A stretch of DNA of 49,158 bases from Bacillus badius NBRC 15713 (GCF_001591605.1 NZ_BCVF01000031.1:1-49158); one strand, 5' to 3'; shown: positions 34,465 through 42,754, counted from the stretch's first letter. Notes: generated by a model from the sequence alone, not told the origin. Made by a program: numbers and translations.

Positions 34465-35323
34465 GAGCCGCCTCTTTTAAAAGTGCCATATAGCCATCCA
34501 TTAAGCGCGGACTGACAGGCTGACCGATTGGCTCATCTGATAATACGCGCACCACAATGTGAGAAGGTTCTTCATTTATCTGGACCACTTCTTTTGACGC
34601 AATAACTTTGTCTAATTCTTCGAGTGGAATATTTATTTCATATGTGCAGTGAGCGGCTTTATGCTTTAGTTCTTCTGGAGTTCCTTCAAATAACACCTCT
34701 CCACTTTTGATAACACCAATTTTCGTACAAAGAAATTCAATATCTTCAACAATATGAGAGGAAATAATGACCGTGTGGTGTTTCCCTATCTGCTTCAGCA
34801 GATTGCGAAAACGTATTCGTTCTTCAATATCAAGTCCAGCCGTCGGCTCGTCAAAAATCAAAATAGAGGGTTTACGCAATAAAAGTTGTGCAATGCCTAC
34901 ACGTCTCCGCATTCCACCAGATAATTCTCGCATTTTTTTATCTAAATGATCAGACAGATTAACTTCTTCTGCAACTTCTTTAATTTGTATGTCATACGAC
35001 ATAGTAGATTTACTTCCTTGAAGAACAGCAATATGTTCAAGTACCTCATACATCTTAAGTTCAGGATAAATCATAAAGTCTTGAGGCAAATACCCAATAT
35101 GGTTTGTTCTCTTAACATAAGTCACTGTGCTTATTAATTCCTCATCAATATATACGCTTCCTTCATTAAACTCAGTCAAACTTGCTAATATTTTCATCAA
35201 TGTCGTTTTACCAGCACCATTGGGTCCTAACAGGCCGTAAATTCCAGAGAAAGAAAGGTTGACATTGGATAATATTTGTTGTTTTTTGATAATCTTTGTC
35301 AATTCCTGAACGCAAATCTCCAC
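34457..35323 (-). CDS. ABC transporter ATPase (BcrA-like) of the ECF operon
   Basis: A 288-residue ATPase: Walker A GPNGAGKTT (33-41), Q-loop IGYLPQDFMIYPEL, signature LSGGMRRRVGIAQLL, Walker B SILIFDEPTAGLD and switch His IISSHI, then an accessory C-terminal domain. The GTG start lies one base after the upstream permease stop, with AAAGGAGG in the end of that gene, so translation is tightly coupled. ATPases of this type energise bacteriocin and antimicrobial-peptide exporters. Confidence 0.9.
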   Translation of the reverse strand: MEICVQELTKIIKKQQILSNVNLSFSGIYGLLGPNGAGKTTLMKILASLTEFNEGSVYIDEELISTVTYVKRTNHIGYLPQDFMIYPELKMYEVLEHIAVLQGSKSTMSYDIQIKEVAEEVNLSDHLDKKMRELSGGMRRRVGIAQLLLRKPSILIFDEPTAGLDIEERIRFRNLLKQIGKHHTVIISSHIVEDIEFLCTKIGVIKSGEVLFEGTPEELKHKAAHCTYEINIPLEELDKVIASKEVVQINEEPSHIVVRVLSDEPIGQPVSPRLMDGYMALLKEAAHG

Positions 35324-35324
35324 G

Positions 35325-37298
35325 CTACTTTCCCTCCTTTATTAAGTCCAGCACCTGATCCCATGTCCAATTTCCATTCATTTTTTCATACCATCCACTT
35401 AGAAACTGACGTTGTTGTTTATCGTTTAATTGATAAAAAGAATGGTAAATAAACTCTATTGACTCTTGTTCTGCTTTCGGTAAAGAAAATGAGTCAACAC
35501 TTCTTTCTCTAGATTCAATTTTCCAGTTATTTTTTTGCCGAATAAATTGACTGGAAAGATAAAGCCATTCTCTATACAGCTTATATGGCCCCTTTTTTTG
35601 TACGGCAAGCTTTAAGAGATTCTCTTGAAAATCCTTTGTCGTCTCGTATGAATCCACCGCATCTCCATAATTAGTATTGTATACCAAGTGATCTTTCGTC
35701 ACTAAGGAAGACAGCCCATAATTGGAAAACACAATAGACTTAGGTAACAATTGGATTGCTTCAGGGACAAGTTGCTGCACCTCGTATATCGTCTTTTCTA
35801 ATTGTGACAATACCTTTGGCACTCTCTCTTTCATTTTAGGCCAGTCTGCGGGATATGTAATATTGTAATCGCCATATATTAACTGCTTCCCCTGCCCCTT
35901 TATAATAGTCACAGCCTGTGCCTCACCGCTGTATTCATCTCCTTGCCTTGGCAAATTGCTAAACAGTACCTCTTCCGTTTTCACCGTAAAGGAATAACGT
36001 TCTTCAGGTAAAAAGCTCTCGCTCAACTCGATCTCTCCCGTATTTTCATTCCTCTCATACATATGTGAAGCTCTCTTTTTCGGATACCAAGCTTTATCAG
36101 CAAGCAGTAAGACTCTTCCATTAGTATACGGAATAAAGCTTGTATCTGCTATTTCGTAGCGAACAGTGAAGGAGGACTGATTCGATGGCAGATGGACCGT
36201 CAGAATGTCTCCATAACGTTCGAACTTCACCTTTTCATCGCCTGCTTTAATCCACTTAACTGGATAGGCATGATATAATTGAAAGCTTGGTTCGAGAGTA
36301 TGTATTCCAGAAAGTTCAATATGGACAGTTGCTTGTTTTCCTTCCAATGAAATCGAATACGATTCAACCTCATAACGCAAGTCCGCTTCAGCTTGATTTA
36401 CATTCATATAATAATTTGTTTCTGTCGAGTCATCTGCTCTACTAAAAGCCTTTGTGCTTAATGCTGTAACTCCATAAGCAGCAAATAGAGAAAGACAGAG
36501 CATTCCCAATAGCACTTTAATGATAAGGTTCCTCTCCTCTGCTCTACGTGTCCAGCGAAGTGACAAAATCAAAGCAACTCCCGTACTAACCAGAAACCAG
36601 GTAATCAGCTTTAGTTCATTTCCCCAATGCACATCGAAACCAACATAAGAGTTATATACATGCTGTACCGTATTCATTCCGATGAAAAGTAAAGACGACC
36701 ATTCATCCGCATGAACACTATGAAAGTAATCAAAAAATAACTCTGTGCTCATACTTCCGGTCATAATCCACAGCAATAAAATAACCAAAAAGCTGCTCTT
36801 TTTTACCCCAAAAATCATTGCTATAACCACACCATATAACATACTTAAAATCAGAGGGGCAAACAGATAAATGATCAAAAAACGCCACAAAGACAGATAA
36901 AAGCCAGAAGGCTCTATCCCAACGCTAAAATAAATTCCTGTATAAATAGTATATGTAACGGCTAACATTATTCCTTGATACATAACATGTGCTAAGAACA
37001 TGGCACTAATTTTCTCTAACATAATTCGATAACCATCCACAATGAAAGACTGAGTTCCATAAAGTAATTCATTGGAATGAAGGCGATAGAAAAAAATTAT
37101 ATAAAAAACTGAGACCATTTGGACAATCATCGCTACCTCACTCGGTAATTGTCCATATTGCTCCATATGATGTGGATTGAAAAAAAACAAGATTAGTCGA
37201 CTGATTAACAAAAGGAAGAATAATGCACTCGCGCCAACATACAACCTACTCCTAGCTATTTGTTTGATATAAAAAAGAACAAGATATTTCCAGCGCAA
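35325..37298 (-). CDS. ABC permease fused to an M1-peptidase-like extracytoplasmic domain lacking the active site
   Basis: Residues 1-270 carry about seven membrane helices. Residues 290-640 form a soluble outer domain whose front half resembles the beta-saddle of M1 aminopeptidases (VHIELSG, FTVRYEIADTSFIPYTNG, VLLLADKAWYPKKR). In M1 proteins an HExxH-18-E zinc motif follows in the helical part; I find none here, so the domain is a pseudopeptidase that may bind peptides. The start is TTG after GAGGG. It follows the anti-sigma gene by 51 bases and is coupled to the ATPase gene. Confidence 0.75.
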   Translation of the reverse strand: MRWKYLVLFYIKQIARSRLYVGASALFFLLLISRLILFFFNPHHMEQYGQLPSEVAMIVQMVSVFYIIFFYRLHSNELLYGTQSFIVDGYRIMLEKISAMFLAHVMYQGIMLAVTYTIYTGIYFSVGIEPSGFYLSLWRFLIIYLFAPLILSMLYGVVIAMIFGVKKSSFLVILLLWIMTGSMSTELFFDYFHSVHADEWSSLLFIGMNTVQHVYNSYVGFDVHWGNELKLITWFLVSTGVALILSLRWTRRAEERNLIIKVLLGMLCLSLFAAYGVTALSTKAFSRADDSTETNYYMNVNQAEADLRYEVESYSISLEGKQATVHIELSGIHTLEPSFQLYHAYPVKWIKAGDEKVKFERYGDILTVHLPSNQSSFTVRYEIADTSFIPYTNGRVLLLADKAWYPKKRASHMYERNENTGEIELSESFLPEERYSFTVKTEEVLFSNLPRQGDEYSGEAQAVTIIKGQGKQLIYGDYNITYPADWPKMKERVPKVLSQLEKTIYEVQQLVPEAIQLLPKSIVFSNYGLSSLVTKDHLVYNTNYGDAVDSYETTKDFQENLLKLAVQKKGPYKLYREWLYLSSQFIRQKNNWKIESRERSVDSFSLPKAEQESIEFIYHSFYQLNDKQQRQFLSGWYEKMNGNWTWDQVLDLIKEGK

Positions 37299-37349
37299 TT
37301 TATTTCCCTCGTTTCACTATAATTAACATATTGTTTATGGTTCTCCCTC

Positions 37350-38288
37350 CTAATACGGGATGATCACCCCTGTTCGAACTACTCTTACAGGTGCTTTTGT
37401 TGCATAAGGTAAGACTTCCTCTGCTGTTCCTGTTAAAATAACGCCTGCTACAGGGATTTGATCTAGGTCCTGCTGTTTCAACATCTGCAGGGCCTCTTTT
37501 GCACCTGCTAAACTATCTGATCTTTCTTCAAGGAATGTGATATATTGTTTAGCGCCTTTTTTAAAGGCCTTGTTAGCTTCAACAGAAAATCCAAGTGCAT
37601 GATCTCCATCCACTTCGCTAAAATCTCGCTTTACGGATAGGGTATTATCTTGATAGGTTTCTTTTAAAGATGACGCATTTCTATATAAGTGATCCTGCAA
37701 CAGCCACACCCAACTCGCTTCTGGAAAGACTTTGTTAACTTCACTGAGTGTCATCTCTTCGTGAAAAGATAAAGCCGCTTCTACGCTATAAAAATCCGGT
37801 AAAGTTTTCAAATAGCTCAAGTCGTCATGAATCGTTTTTTCATTAGGCAAATGAAAGTTCACCATTTTATAATTATTTTTATATGTACTGTCATTTCTGT
37901 CGATCAGAACTGCTGTATTTATACTTGCTTTTGTTCCTAGGATGGTATGAAAATTGCTTTTAAAATCCCAATTAATCAAATGACCGTTCACCTTTTTGTA
38001 TGTAGATGCATTTGAGCGGCCTGCCACGAAAAAATAATCATATGATGCTCCGTTAGGGTAGACATTTGCCCCGTACATATGATAATAGTCATTTGTTTCT
38101 TCCGCATCCTCGTACATTCTTTCATACATGAAATGTTGACCAATATACAAAAGTAACCATAAAACAACTAATACACTAATACTTACAAACAAGGAGATGA
38201 TAATATTTCGCTTAATAGATTTACGTTTGGCCTTTTTCATCAGTTCAGAGAATGAATCATCCTGCTCAAATATTGACCTATCCTTCAT
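37350..38288 (-). CDS. Membrane-bound anti-sigma factor (Sigma-reg N/C type)
   Basis: A 312-residue single-pass protein: basic cytoplasmic head (1-28, FSELMKKAKRKSIKRN), one membrane helix (about 30-50), then an outer domain ending in PVRVVRTGVIIPY, the last part matching anti-sigma-factor C-terminal domains of the YhdL/SigM-regulator group. The head binds and silences the sigma factor; the outer domain senses the signal (family knowledge). Its ATG overlaps the sigma stop by 11 bases with GAGGAGG upstream, the coupling typical of sigma/anti-sigma pairs. Confidence 0.88.
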   Translation of the reverse strand: MKDRSIFEQDDSFSELMKKAKRKSIKRNIIISLFVSISVLVVLWLLLYIGQHFMYERMYEDAEETNDYYHMYGANVYPNGASYDYFFVAGRSNASTYKKVNGHLINWDFKSNFHTILGTKASINTAVLIDRNDSTYKNNYKMVNFHLPNEKTIHDDLSYLKTLPDFYSVEAALSFHEEMTLSEVNKVFPEASWVWLLQDHLYRNASSLKETYQDNTLSVKRDFSEVDGDHALGFSVEANKAFKKGAKQYITFLEERSDSLAGAKEALQMLKQQDLDQIPVAGVILTGTAEEVLPYATKAPVRVVRTGVIIPY

Positions 38289-38784
38289 TTAACCTATCCT
38301 CCTCTAATAACTTCACCAATTTTCGTTTCGCTCTCGCTAGCTGTGTTTTGATCGTTTTATCAGTTGTGTGAAATAGTATCGCGATATCCTTCAGAGAAAA
38401 GTTGGCACTATATTTCATTAAAAGCAGTTCTGCCTCTTTTTGCTTCATTCTCCTTAACACATGTTGAATATCTTTCTGCAGTTCTTTTCTTAATAACAAG
38501 TATTCCGGTGTGTTGTAATCAAAAAGTTCATTCATATTAAATGTCAATATATAATTTGCATGAGATTTCTTTTTCTTTAGCAAATCATAATATTTATTGA
38601 TCGCTACACGGTATAGCCAAGCCTGCGCAAAGTTACTATCAATTCCATCGATATATTGAAGGAATTCAATCACTGTTTCTTGCGTAATATCTTCAGCATC
38701 TTCTTTACTGGTCCCCATCTTCATTAAGGTTAAGTACACCACATGTAATTGTTGCTGTAATTTTTTTTCGAACGCATCATTCAT
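38278..38784 (-). CDS. ECF-type RNA polymerase sigma factor
   Basis: A 168-residue group 4 sigma factor. Region 2 is seen in DAEDITQETVIEFLQYIDGI and AWLYRVAINKYYDLLKKKK; region 4 in LLLMKYSANFSLKDIAILFHTTDKTIKTQLARAKRKLVKLLEE (quoted in parts). It starts after TAGGAGGGG. First gene of the operon with its anti-sigma factor and ABC genes. Autoregulation is expected. On the minus strand TGTTTAC (38831-38825), 16 bases and CGTTATA (38808-38802) give a loose ECF-like promoter, but it lies very near the start codon, so I treat it as tentative. Confidence 0.93.
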   Translation of the reverse strand: MNDAFEKKLQQQLHVVYLTLMKMGTSKEDAEDITQETVIEFLQYIDGIDSNFAQAWLYRVAINKYYDLLKKKKSHANYILTFNMNELFDYNTPEYLLLRKELQKDIQHVLRRMKQKEAELLLMKYSANFSLKDIAILFHTTDKTIKTQLARAKRKLVKLLEEDRLNEG

Positions 38785-39039
38785 ATCGCCCCTCCTACTT
38801 ATATAACGATTGAACTTTTAGAAGGTAAACAAAAATGCCACATTTCCAAAAGCACTTTTATAAAAGGATAAATATCTCAATATTTTAACCAACTAAGCTT
38901 GGTAGGATTTTCCCTCCACACAGCTCGGCACATATAAATGGCAAAACTATATAAAGCAACGAGAAGCAGCTGCTGTATTGTTCCGAATACCTGCCATCTT
39001 CTTTGGGCATATATAAGAAAAAAGAAAACAGGTGATTCT
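38785..39039. other. Divergent region between the sigma operon and the Mrr-type gene
   Basis: It contains the promoters of both units and no supported gene. AAAAGCACTTTTATAAAAG (38849-38867) includes a near-palindrome AAAAGCACTTTT that could be a binding site for a regulator of the sigma operon. Confidence 0.4.
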
Positions 39040-39645
39040 ATGGCCAGGCGGAAAAGGCATCGGAATAAACATATCGCCACTCCTGCACTATTGATTATCT
39101 TAGTGGCCCTTCTCCCTCAAGCAAAAAACAGCGCGGACATCCTGATTCCACTTTGTATAATCGGCTTCTTTTATGGCGCTCATCTTCTATTTGGAAAGCC
39201 TTTTATGGTGATTTTAAGAAACCGCCGCTACCTCTCTTCTCACATTGAAGATGTTGATTGTTTAAGCGGGCATGAATTTGAACACTTCTTGGTTCCGTTA
39301 TTTGAGAAGCAAGGCTACCGGACGGAAGTAACGAAAAGCGCCGGTGATTTTGGTGCGGATTTAATTTTGAGTAAGAAAGGACAGCGAAGTATTGTTCAAG
39401 CCAAATGTTATGGAGACGGCAAAAAAATAGGGGTTAGGGCCGTACAAGAAGTAGTAGGCGCCTTAGCAATATATAAAGCTTCAACAGGCATGGTTGTGAC
39501 CAATCGCTATTTCACTAAACAGGCAGAGCATTTAGCGATGGCCAATAACGTAGCCTTGATTGATCGGGACGAATTGGTTTCGTTAATGTATAAATATGGA
39601 GAACGGCCAATTCGGGCAAAAGTGATCCTAAACGAAGAATCTTGA
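39040..39645 (+). CDS. Membrane-anchored Mrr-type restriction endonuclease-like protein
   Basis: The 201 residues start with two short hydrophobic helices (about 13-26 and 33-51) and continue as a PD-(D/E)xK nuclease of the Mrr_cat family: LSGHEFEHFL (Glu79/81), the catalytic Asp107 in GDFGADLIL, and Gln120-x-Lys122 in IVQAKCY, the Mrr form of ExK. Mrr nucleases cut methylated DNA or respond to DNA damage; membrane-bound versions may act on incoming DNA. ATG at 39040 after AGGTGA; the frame upstream of it has no site. No methyltransferase gene is nearby. Confidence 0.88.
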   Translation: MARRKRHRNKHIATPALLIILVALLPQAKNSADILIPLCIIGFFYGAHLLFGKPFMVILRNRRYLSSHIEDVDCLSGHEFEHFLVPLFEKQGYRTEVTKSAGDFGADLILSKKGQRSIVQAKCYGDGKKIGVRAVQEVVGALAIYKASTGMVVTNRYFTKQAEHLAMANNVALIDRDELVSLMYKYGERPIRAKVILNEES

Positions 39646-39653
39646 CATACAAG

Positions 39654-39690
39654 TAAGCCCCTATCTAAACAGATCGGGGCTTATTTATAC
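39654..39690 (+). terminator. Terminator after the Mrr-type gene (shared with the convergent gene)
   Basis: TAAGCCCC (39654-39661) and GGGGCTTA (39676-39683) with an inner ATCT/AGAT stem, followed by TTTATAC. It also sits just after the convergent minus-strand gene. Confidence 0.8.
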
Positions 39691-39701
39691 GTTTTATTCC
39701 T

Positions 39702-40043
39702 TTAATCTAATGTATAAATTTTATACTTCGATGTATACATTTCGCTTTCGACAATCAACTCTTTCTCGCCTTTAGTAAAGAACAGACCTGCCCCAGCCTG
39801 CTCTTTAAAGACCCATTTCTTTGAGCTCATCAAATCAAGAAATGGCTGGTTTCCTTGAGAGTCGGCTTTTGTTACATATCTTTTGTTTTCACCGTCTATT
39901 TTGACCACACTCTGATCCGTCGTATGTAATTTTGCTATACCAACTGCGAGTGGAATAGGGTTGCCTTCTTGAAAAATGACCGGAGCATTTATACTAATGA
40001 AAAGAACGAACAATGACAGGAACATTAAAAAGATTTTTTTCAT
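39702..40043 (-). CDS. Small exported protein of unknown function
   Basis: A 113-residue protein with a typical signal sequence: KK, then a hydrophobic core (IFLMFLSLFVLFISI) ending near residue 22. The rest is a small soluble domain with KIDGENKRYVTKADSQGN and an alternating strand pattern. No lipobox Cys is seen at the cleavage site, so it is secreted or stays anchored by the leader. ATG at 40043, 8 bases after AAAGGGGGAG. The family is not recognised. Confidence 0.7.
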   Translation of the reverse strand: MKKIFLMFLSLFVLFISINAPVIFQEGNPIPLAVGIAKLHTTDQSVVKIDGENKRYVTKADSQGNQPFLDLMSSKKWVFKEQAGAGLFFTKGEKELIVESEMYTSKYKIYTLD

Positions 40044-40292
40044 CCACAGGACTCCCCCTTTCTTGATCATTCACAAAAATAAACCGTTAATAACATCCAT
40101 TACTTCTCTCCCTCTTTATTGAAGGATACTCATCTTGTCCTTATCATTCATACGCTCGAGGTTTACGAAGTGAAACAGCCTGCCATGTTCCCTGCCGTAT
40201 ATTTGATAAGGCGTAAGCTGGCTTTCTCCCTGCGGCCGCTCATTGCTGCAGGGAGGGCTGTCTACTTATTGTAAAGAATGGTATGCGGAGAT
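40044..40292. other. Gene-free region
   Basis: No supported gene. A GC-rich hairpin CTCCCTGCGGCCGCTCATTGCTGCAGGGAG-type structure at about 40228-40257 (arms CTCCCTGC and GCAGGGAG) is the only clear feature; it may be a terminator without a T-run. Confidence 0.45.
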
Positions 40293-40327
40293 ATTGTCAG
40301 TAACTGTCGAATGGTAAATATATAATT
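40293..40327 (+). repeat. 35-bp element, copy 1 (contains a TGTCGAA box)
   Basis: ATTGTCAGTAACTGTCGAAT begins the element, which continues to TATATAATT. It is identical at 32 of 35 positions to 46844-46878. It contains TGTCGAA, the consensus Spo0A box, and a TTGTCA that could be a -35. The second copy lies upstream of a secreted-protein gene. This copy faces a region without an obvious plus-strand gene. Confidence 0.6.
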
Positions 40328-40419
40328 GGCAACCAATTTACTGAATGACATAAACATGCTTTTTAGCTTATCTCATTTCGGCGTGCCTGTATGTTGGGTT
40401 AATGGTTAGTTATATAGAC

Positions 40420-40600
40420 GCCCGCAAAACCGAGGTTTTACCGGGTTAGAAGTGGAGAAAGAAGAACAGGCCGGCGAAAGACCTGACTGCCGCAAAGCAA
40501 GCTGCTGCAGTCAAACTTAGAGGATTCGGGTTGTGAAGATGCGCCATCTGGAAAAGAGGCAAGGAACAGTTTATATATTGAATAACAAACTGTTCCTGTA
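40420..40600. other. Hairpin-rich stretch, possible RNA or gene relic
   Basis: Successive inverted repeats lie here: CCCGCAAAACcgagGTTTTACCGGG at 40440-40464 (arms of nine paired bases with a 2-base mismatch), CAGG/CCTG near 40480, GACTGC/GCAGTC around 40485-40513, and AGGAACAGTTT/AAACTGTTCCT at 40561-40597. A longer pair, TATATAGACG (near 40431) and CGTCTATAT (near 40720), could close a domain of about 300 bases. The same bases read in frames look partly protein-like (ARKTEVLPG, RPAKDLTAAKQAAAVKLRG), so a decayed gene is the rival view. Confidence 0.35.
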
Positions 40601-40606
40601 ACTGTG

Positions 40607-40681
40607 CTAGAGAGTTGGCAAGTCGAGTGCTGTACGAATATTACCTAAGTTCCAATTGATTGGTTTAATTTTGCATCCCAA
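40607..40681 (-). CDS. Candidate 24-residue peptide gene
   Basis: A TTG at 40681 lies 8 bases after the strong ribosome site AAAAAGGAGGG. The frame reads GCKIKPINWNLGNIRTALDL and ends PTL-stop. A stem-loop of 11 bp (40561-40597) follows 10 bases after the stop, as a terminator would, though its T-run (TTGCCTCTTTT) is poor. An ATG at 40685 in another frame gives only six residues. Same strand as the DUF817 gene, 104 bases downstream. Function unknown. Confidence 0.4.
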   Translation of the reverse strand: MGCKIKPINWNLGNIRTALDLPTL

Positions 40682-40784
40682 GCATGACGCCCTCCTTTTT
40701 CCATCAAAAGCACGTTAGTCGTCTATATTACTTCGGGACTGTCTCTTTATATTCACATACTTCAGATCAAAAAGCCGTTAACAG

Positions 40785-41576
40785 CTACAGAGTTTGACCA
40801 GTATCCATCCCCACCGAGCTCTTTCTCTTCACCTGCTTTAAAGTGGCTACGATCAGAAAGCTGACAATTACTAATAAGAGCCAGGAACTCACCTTTCCTA
40901 AATGAACGAGACTCCATGCATCGGTTTGGTTTGGATATTTCCAAGCGCCAAAGAAGGTGGCAATGTTTTCGGCTATCCATATAAAAAAACCAATGAGCGC
41001 AAATGAAAGGACAAGCGGCATGCGATAACGAGTGCCGTTCACCTCATATAGGACCCAGGATTGCCAAAATACGATAATTACAAGTCCGGATAACCACCAA
41101 CGAACGTCCATCCAGTAATGATGAACGAAAAAATTCAAATATATTGCAGCGGCAAGAGGAACAACTGCCCAAAGCGGCGGCCATTTAACAAGCTCAATCC
41201 TCAGTCTCCTCCAAGCCTGACAAAGATAGCTCGCTACGCTTGCGTACATGAACCCGCTGTATAAAGGCACTCCAAAAATTTTGAAATATCCTTCCTCCGG
41301 ATAAGACCAGGAACCCATATGTACCTTGAAAATTTCAAGAGCAAGTCCAATCAGGTGGAACAATGTGATGACCTTTAACTCATCCCGCGTTTCAAGCCCG
41401 GCACGCACCATTCCCCACTGCATCAGCAAACAGATAATGAGGAGCCAGTCATACCGCGGCAGGAAGGGAAGCGGCACGATTTGTGTAAAAGCCAAAGAGG
41501 CAAAAATAACAACCGGAAACAAGCATGACAAAGCCTGCTCCCAACCAAAATAAACGAGCTGCTTTACTGCTCTCAT
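40785..41576 (-). CDS. DUF817 family membrane protein
   Basis: A 263-residue polytopic protein with about eight membrane helices and many Trp residues. The pattern HMGSWSYPEEGYFKIFGVPLYSGFMY and WIAENIATFFGAWKYPNQ is the DUF817 signature (quoted in part: GSWSYPEEGYFKIFGVPLYS). No function is known. ATG at 41576 preceded by TGGGGGC; a TTG 15 bases upstream lies inside that site. Downstream of the XRE-DUF2975 pair on the same strand, 77 bases away. Confidence 0.8.
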   Translation of the reverse strand: MRAVKQLVYFGWEQALSCLFPVVIFASLAFTQIVPLPFLPRYDWLLIICLLMQWGMVRAGLETRDELKVITLFHLIGLALEIFKVHMGSWSYPEEGYFKIFGVPLYSGFMYASVASYLCQAWRRLRIELVKWPPLWAVVPLAAAIYLNFFVHHYWMDVRWWLSGLVIIVFWQSWVLYEVNGTRYRMPLVLSFALIGFFIWIAENIATFFGAWKYPNQTDAWSLVHLGKVSSWLLLVIVSFLIVATLKQVKRKSSVGMDTGQTL

Positions 41577-41653
41577 AAATTGAGCCCCCAAAGTTTCTTA
41601 TAAATTTAACCCATCAAATGCCGGAAAATAAAATCTTTCTTTCCATATGAAAA

Positions 41654-41869
41654 CTATTCCTCTTCCTCCCTTCGATATTCCAGAATATCCCCCGGCTGGC
41701 ATTCTAACGCTTTGCAAATTGCCTCTAAAGTTGAAAATCTAATGGCTTTTGCTTTTCCGTTTTTCAATATAGAAAGATTCGCCATTGTGATTCCCACTCT
41801 TTCCGAAAGTTCCGTTACACTCATTTTCCTTTTAGCTAGCATCACATCAATGTTAATTACGATTGCCAT
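41654..41869 (-). CDS. XRE-family small transcriptional regulator (YozG type)
   Basis: A 71-residue Cro/CI-type helix-turn-helix protein that is nothing more than the DNA-binding domain: VMLAKRKMSVTELSERVGITMANLSILKNGKAKAIRFSTL (core VTELSERVGITMANLSILKN) and the ending CQPGDILEYR. ATG at 41869, preceded by AGGTGG, 10 bases after the DUF2975 stop. Such regulators regularly accompany DUF2975 membrane proteins and may be held by them or control them. Confidence 0.93.
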   Translation of the reverse strand: MAIVINIDVMLAKRKMSVTELSERVGITMANLSILKNGKAKAIRFSTLEAICKALECQPGDILEYRREEEE

Positions 41870-41879
41870 GTTTTCCACC

Positions 41880-42362
41880 TCAGACCGTTAAATCATTTTC
41901 TGATTTTATATGAATAGCTTCTTGTAACAGTCTTTGGAGAACAGCCGCAAAGACGGCGATGACTGTTGAGGCAAAAATAATGACCAATCCAAGAATAAGG
42001 AGACCCGGCGCATCATCTGCCTCCGCCACGAGATATAAGAGCGGCATACCTGCTACATATAAAACACTGATTACAATTGCACAATATTTGATATTCTTTA
42101 ACGACCTTACAGACAATTCTGAGAAAGCTTCGTTTCTGTCAATAAAGCTCAAAAGCCTGAATGCCTGATACAGTGCAGCAAAAAACGCTGCAGCTGTTAC
42201 ATACATGCCCGTTAAAGCGGGATACTGCAAATAAGCCAGCTTCGGAATATGTTCCACTGCTTCATTGACGATCCAAGGCAGCCAAAATAGGCACAAGGCA
42301 AAAACTGGTGTTCCAATCAGAAAAACAGCCAGCTTCAAAAAAAGTGTTGAACCACTTTTCAT
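41880..42362 (-). CDS. DUF2975 membrane protein
   Basis: A 160-residue protein with four membrane helices and the family loop ALYQAFRLLSFIDRNEAFSELSVRSLKNIKYCA (core RLLSFIDRNEAFS, then SVRSLKNIKYC). ATG at 42362 after GTGAGGTG. Forms a two-gene unit with the XRE regulator. This pair occurs widely in Firmicutes and Bacteroidetes; the signal sensed is unknown. Confidence 0.88.
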   Translation of the reverse strand: MKSGSTLFLKLAVFLIGTPVFALCLFWLPWIVNEAVEHIPKLAYLQYPALTGMYVTAAAFFAALYQAFRLLSFIDRNEAFSELSVRSLKNIKYCAIVISVLYVAGMPLLYLVAEADDAPGLLILGLVIIFASTVIAVFAAVLQRLLQEAIHIKSENDLTV

Positions 42363-42507
42363 AAGAAGCACCTCACTTATTTAGTGTAAACTTGATTTTA
42401 GCTTATTATTTATCGTTTAACAATAAATAATTATCGAATTTTACCATAATTTTATTGTTATATCCCTTCACTTCATTCAAACACTTAGACATATGGTCAA
42501 CTCTTCA

Positions 42508-42536
42508 TTGCAATTCAGCCAAAAAACTGGTATTAT
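42508..42536 (+). promoter_or_regulatory. Promoter of the lysine-riboswitch transcript
   Basis: TTGCAA (42508-42513), 17 bases, TATTAT (42531-42536). It lies 40 bases before the aptamer. Confidence 0.75.
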
Positions 42537-42576
42537 GTAGTCTAATTAAATACTTACTTATTTCAATCTTTTTTGA

Positions 42577-42754
42577 AGTAAGGATAGAGGCGCAAAGACC
42601 ATGAGTACGCAATGTGAGGAGAATGAGATCCGATGATGATTGTGAAAAGGGGGATTTGCCGAAGCCAAAAGAATCTCATTTTTCTTGAAGCTGGTTCTGT
42701 TATTGAATAAATACAGAACTGTCATATAGGAAACTATATGGAGGGCTATCTTAC
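42577..42754 (+). ncRNA. Lysine riboswitch (L box)
   Basis: The conserved L-box parts appear in order: AGAGGCGC near 42586, ATGAGTACGC at about 42601, the GGGGGATTTGCCGAAGC segment near 42647, TTGAATAAATACAGAACTGTC near 42706 (split: TTGAATAAATACAGAA, CTGTCA), and GGAGGGCTATC near the 3' end. GTAAG-ATAG and CTATCTTAC (42746-42754) form the closing stem P1. The arrangement is that of the B. subtilis lysC leader. With the terminator at 42791 and dapA downstream, lysine should switch the gene off. Confidence 0.93.

Noticed and set aside
38877-39080. 67-codon minus-strand frame
   Set aside because: Antisense to the start of the Mrr-type gene and its promoter.
40430-40560. c-di-GMP-I riboswitch reading of the hairpin-rich stretch
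   Set aside because: The GCAAAGC segment is suggestive, but the paired AGGGCAAACC and GGTAGC...GGTT parts are missing and no gene follows on that strand.
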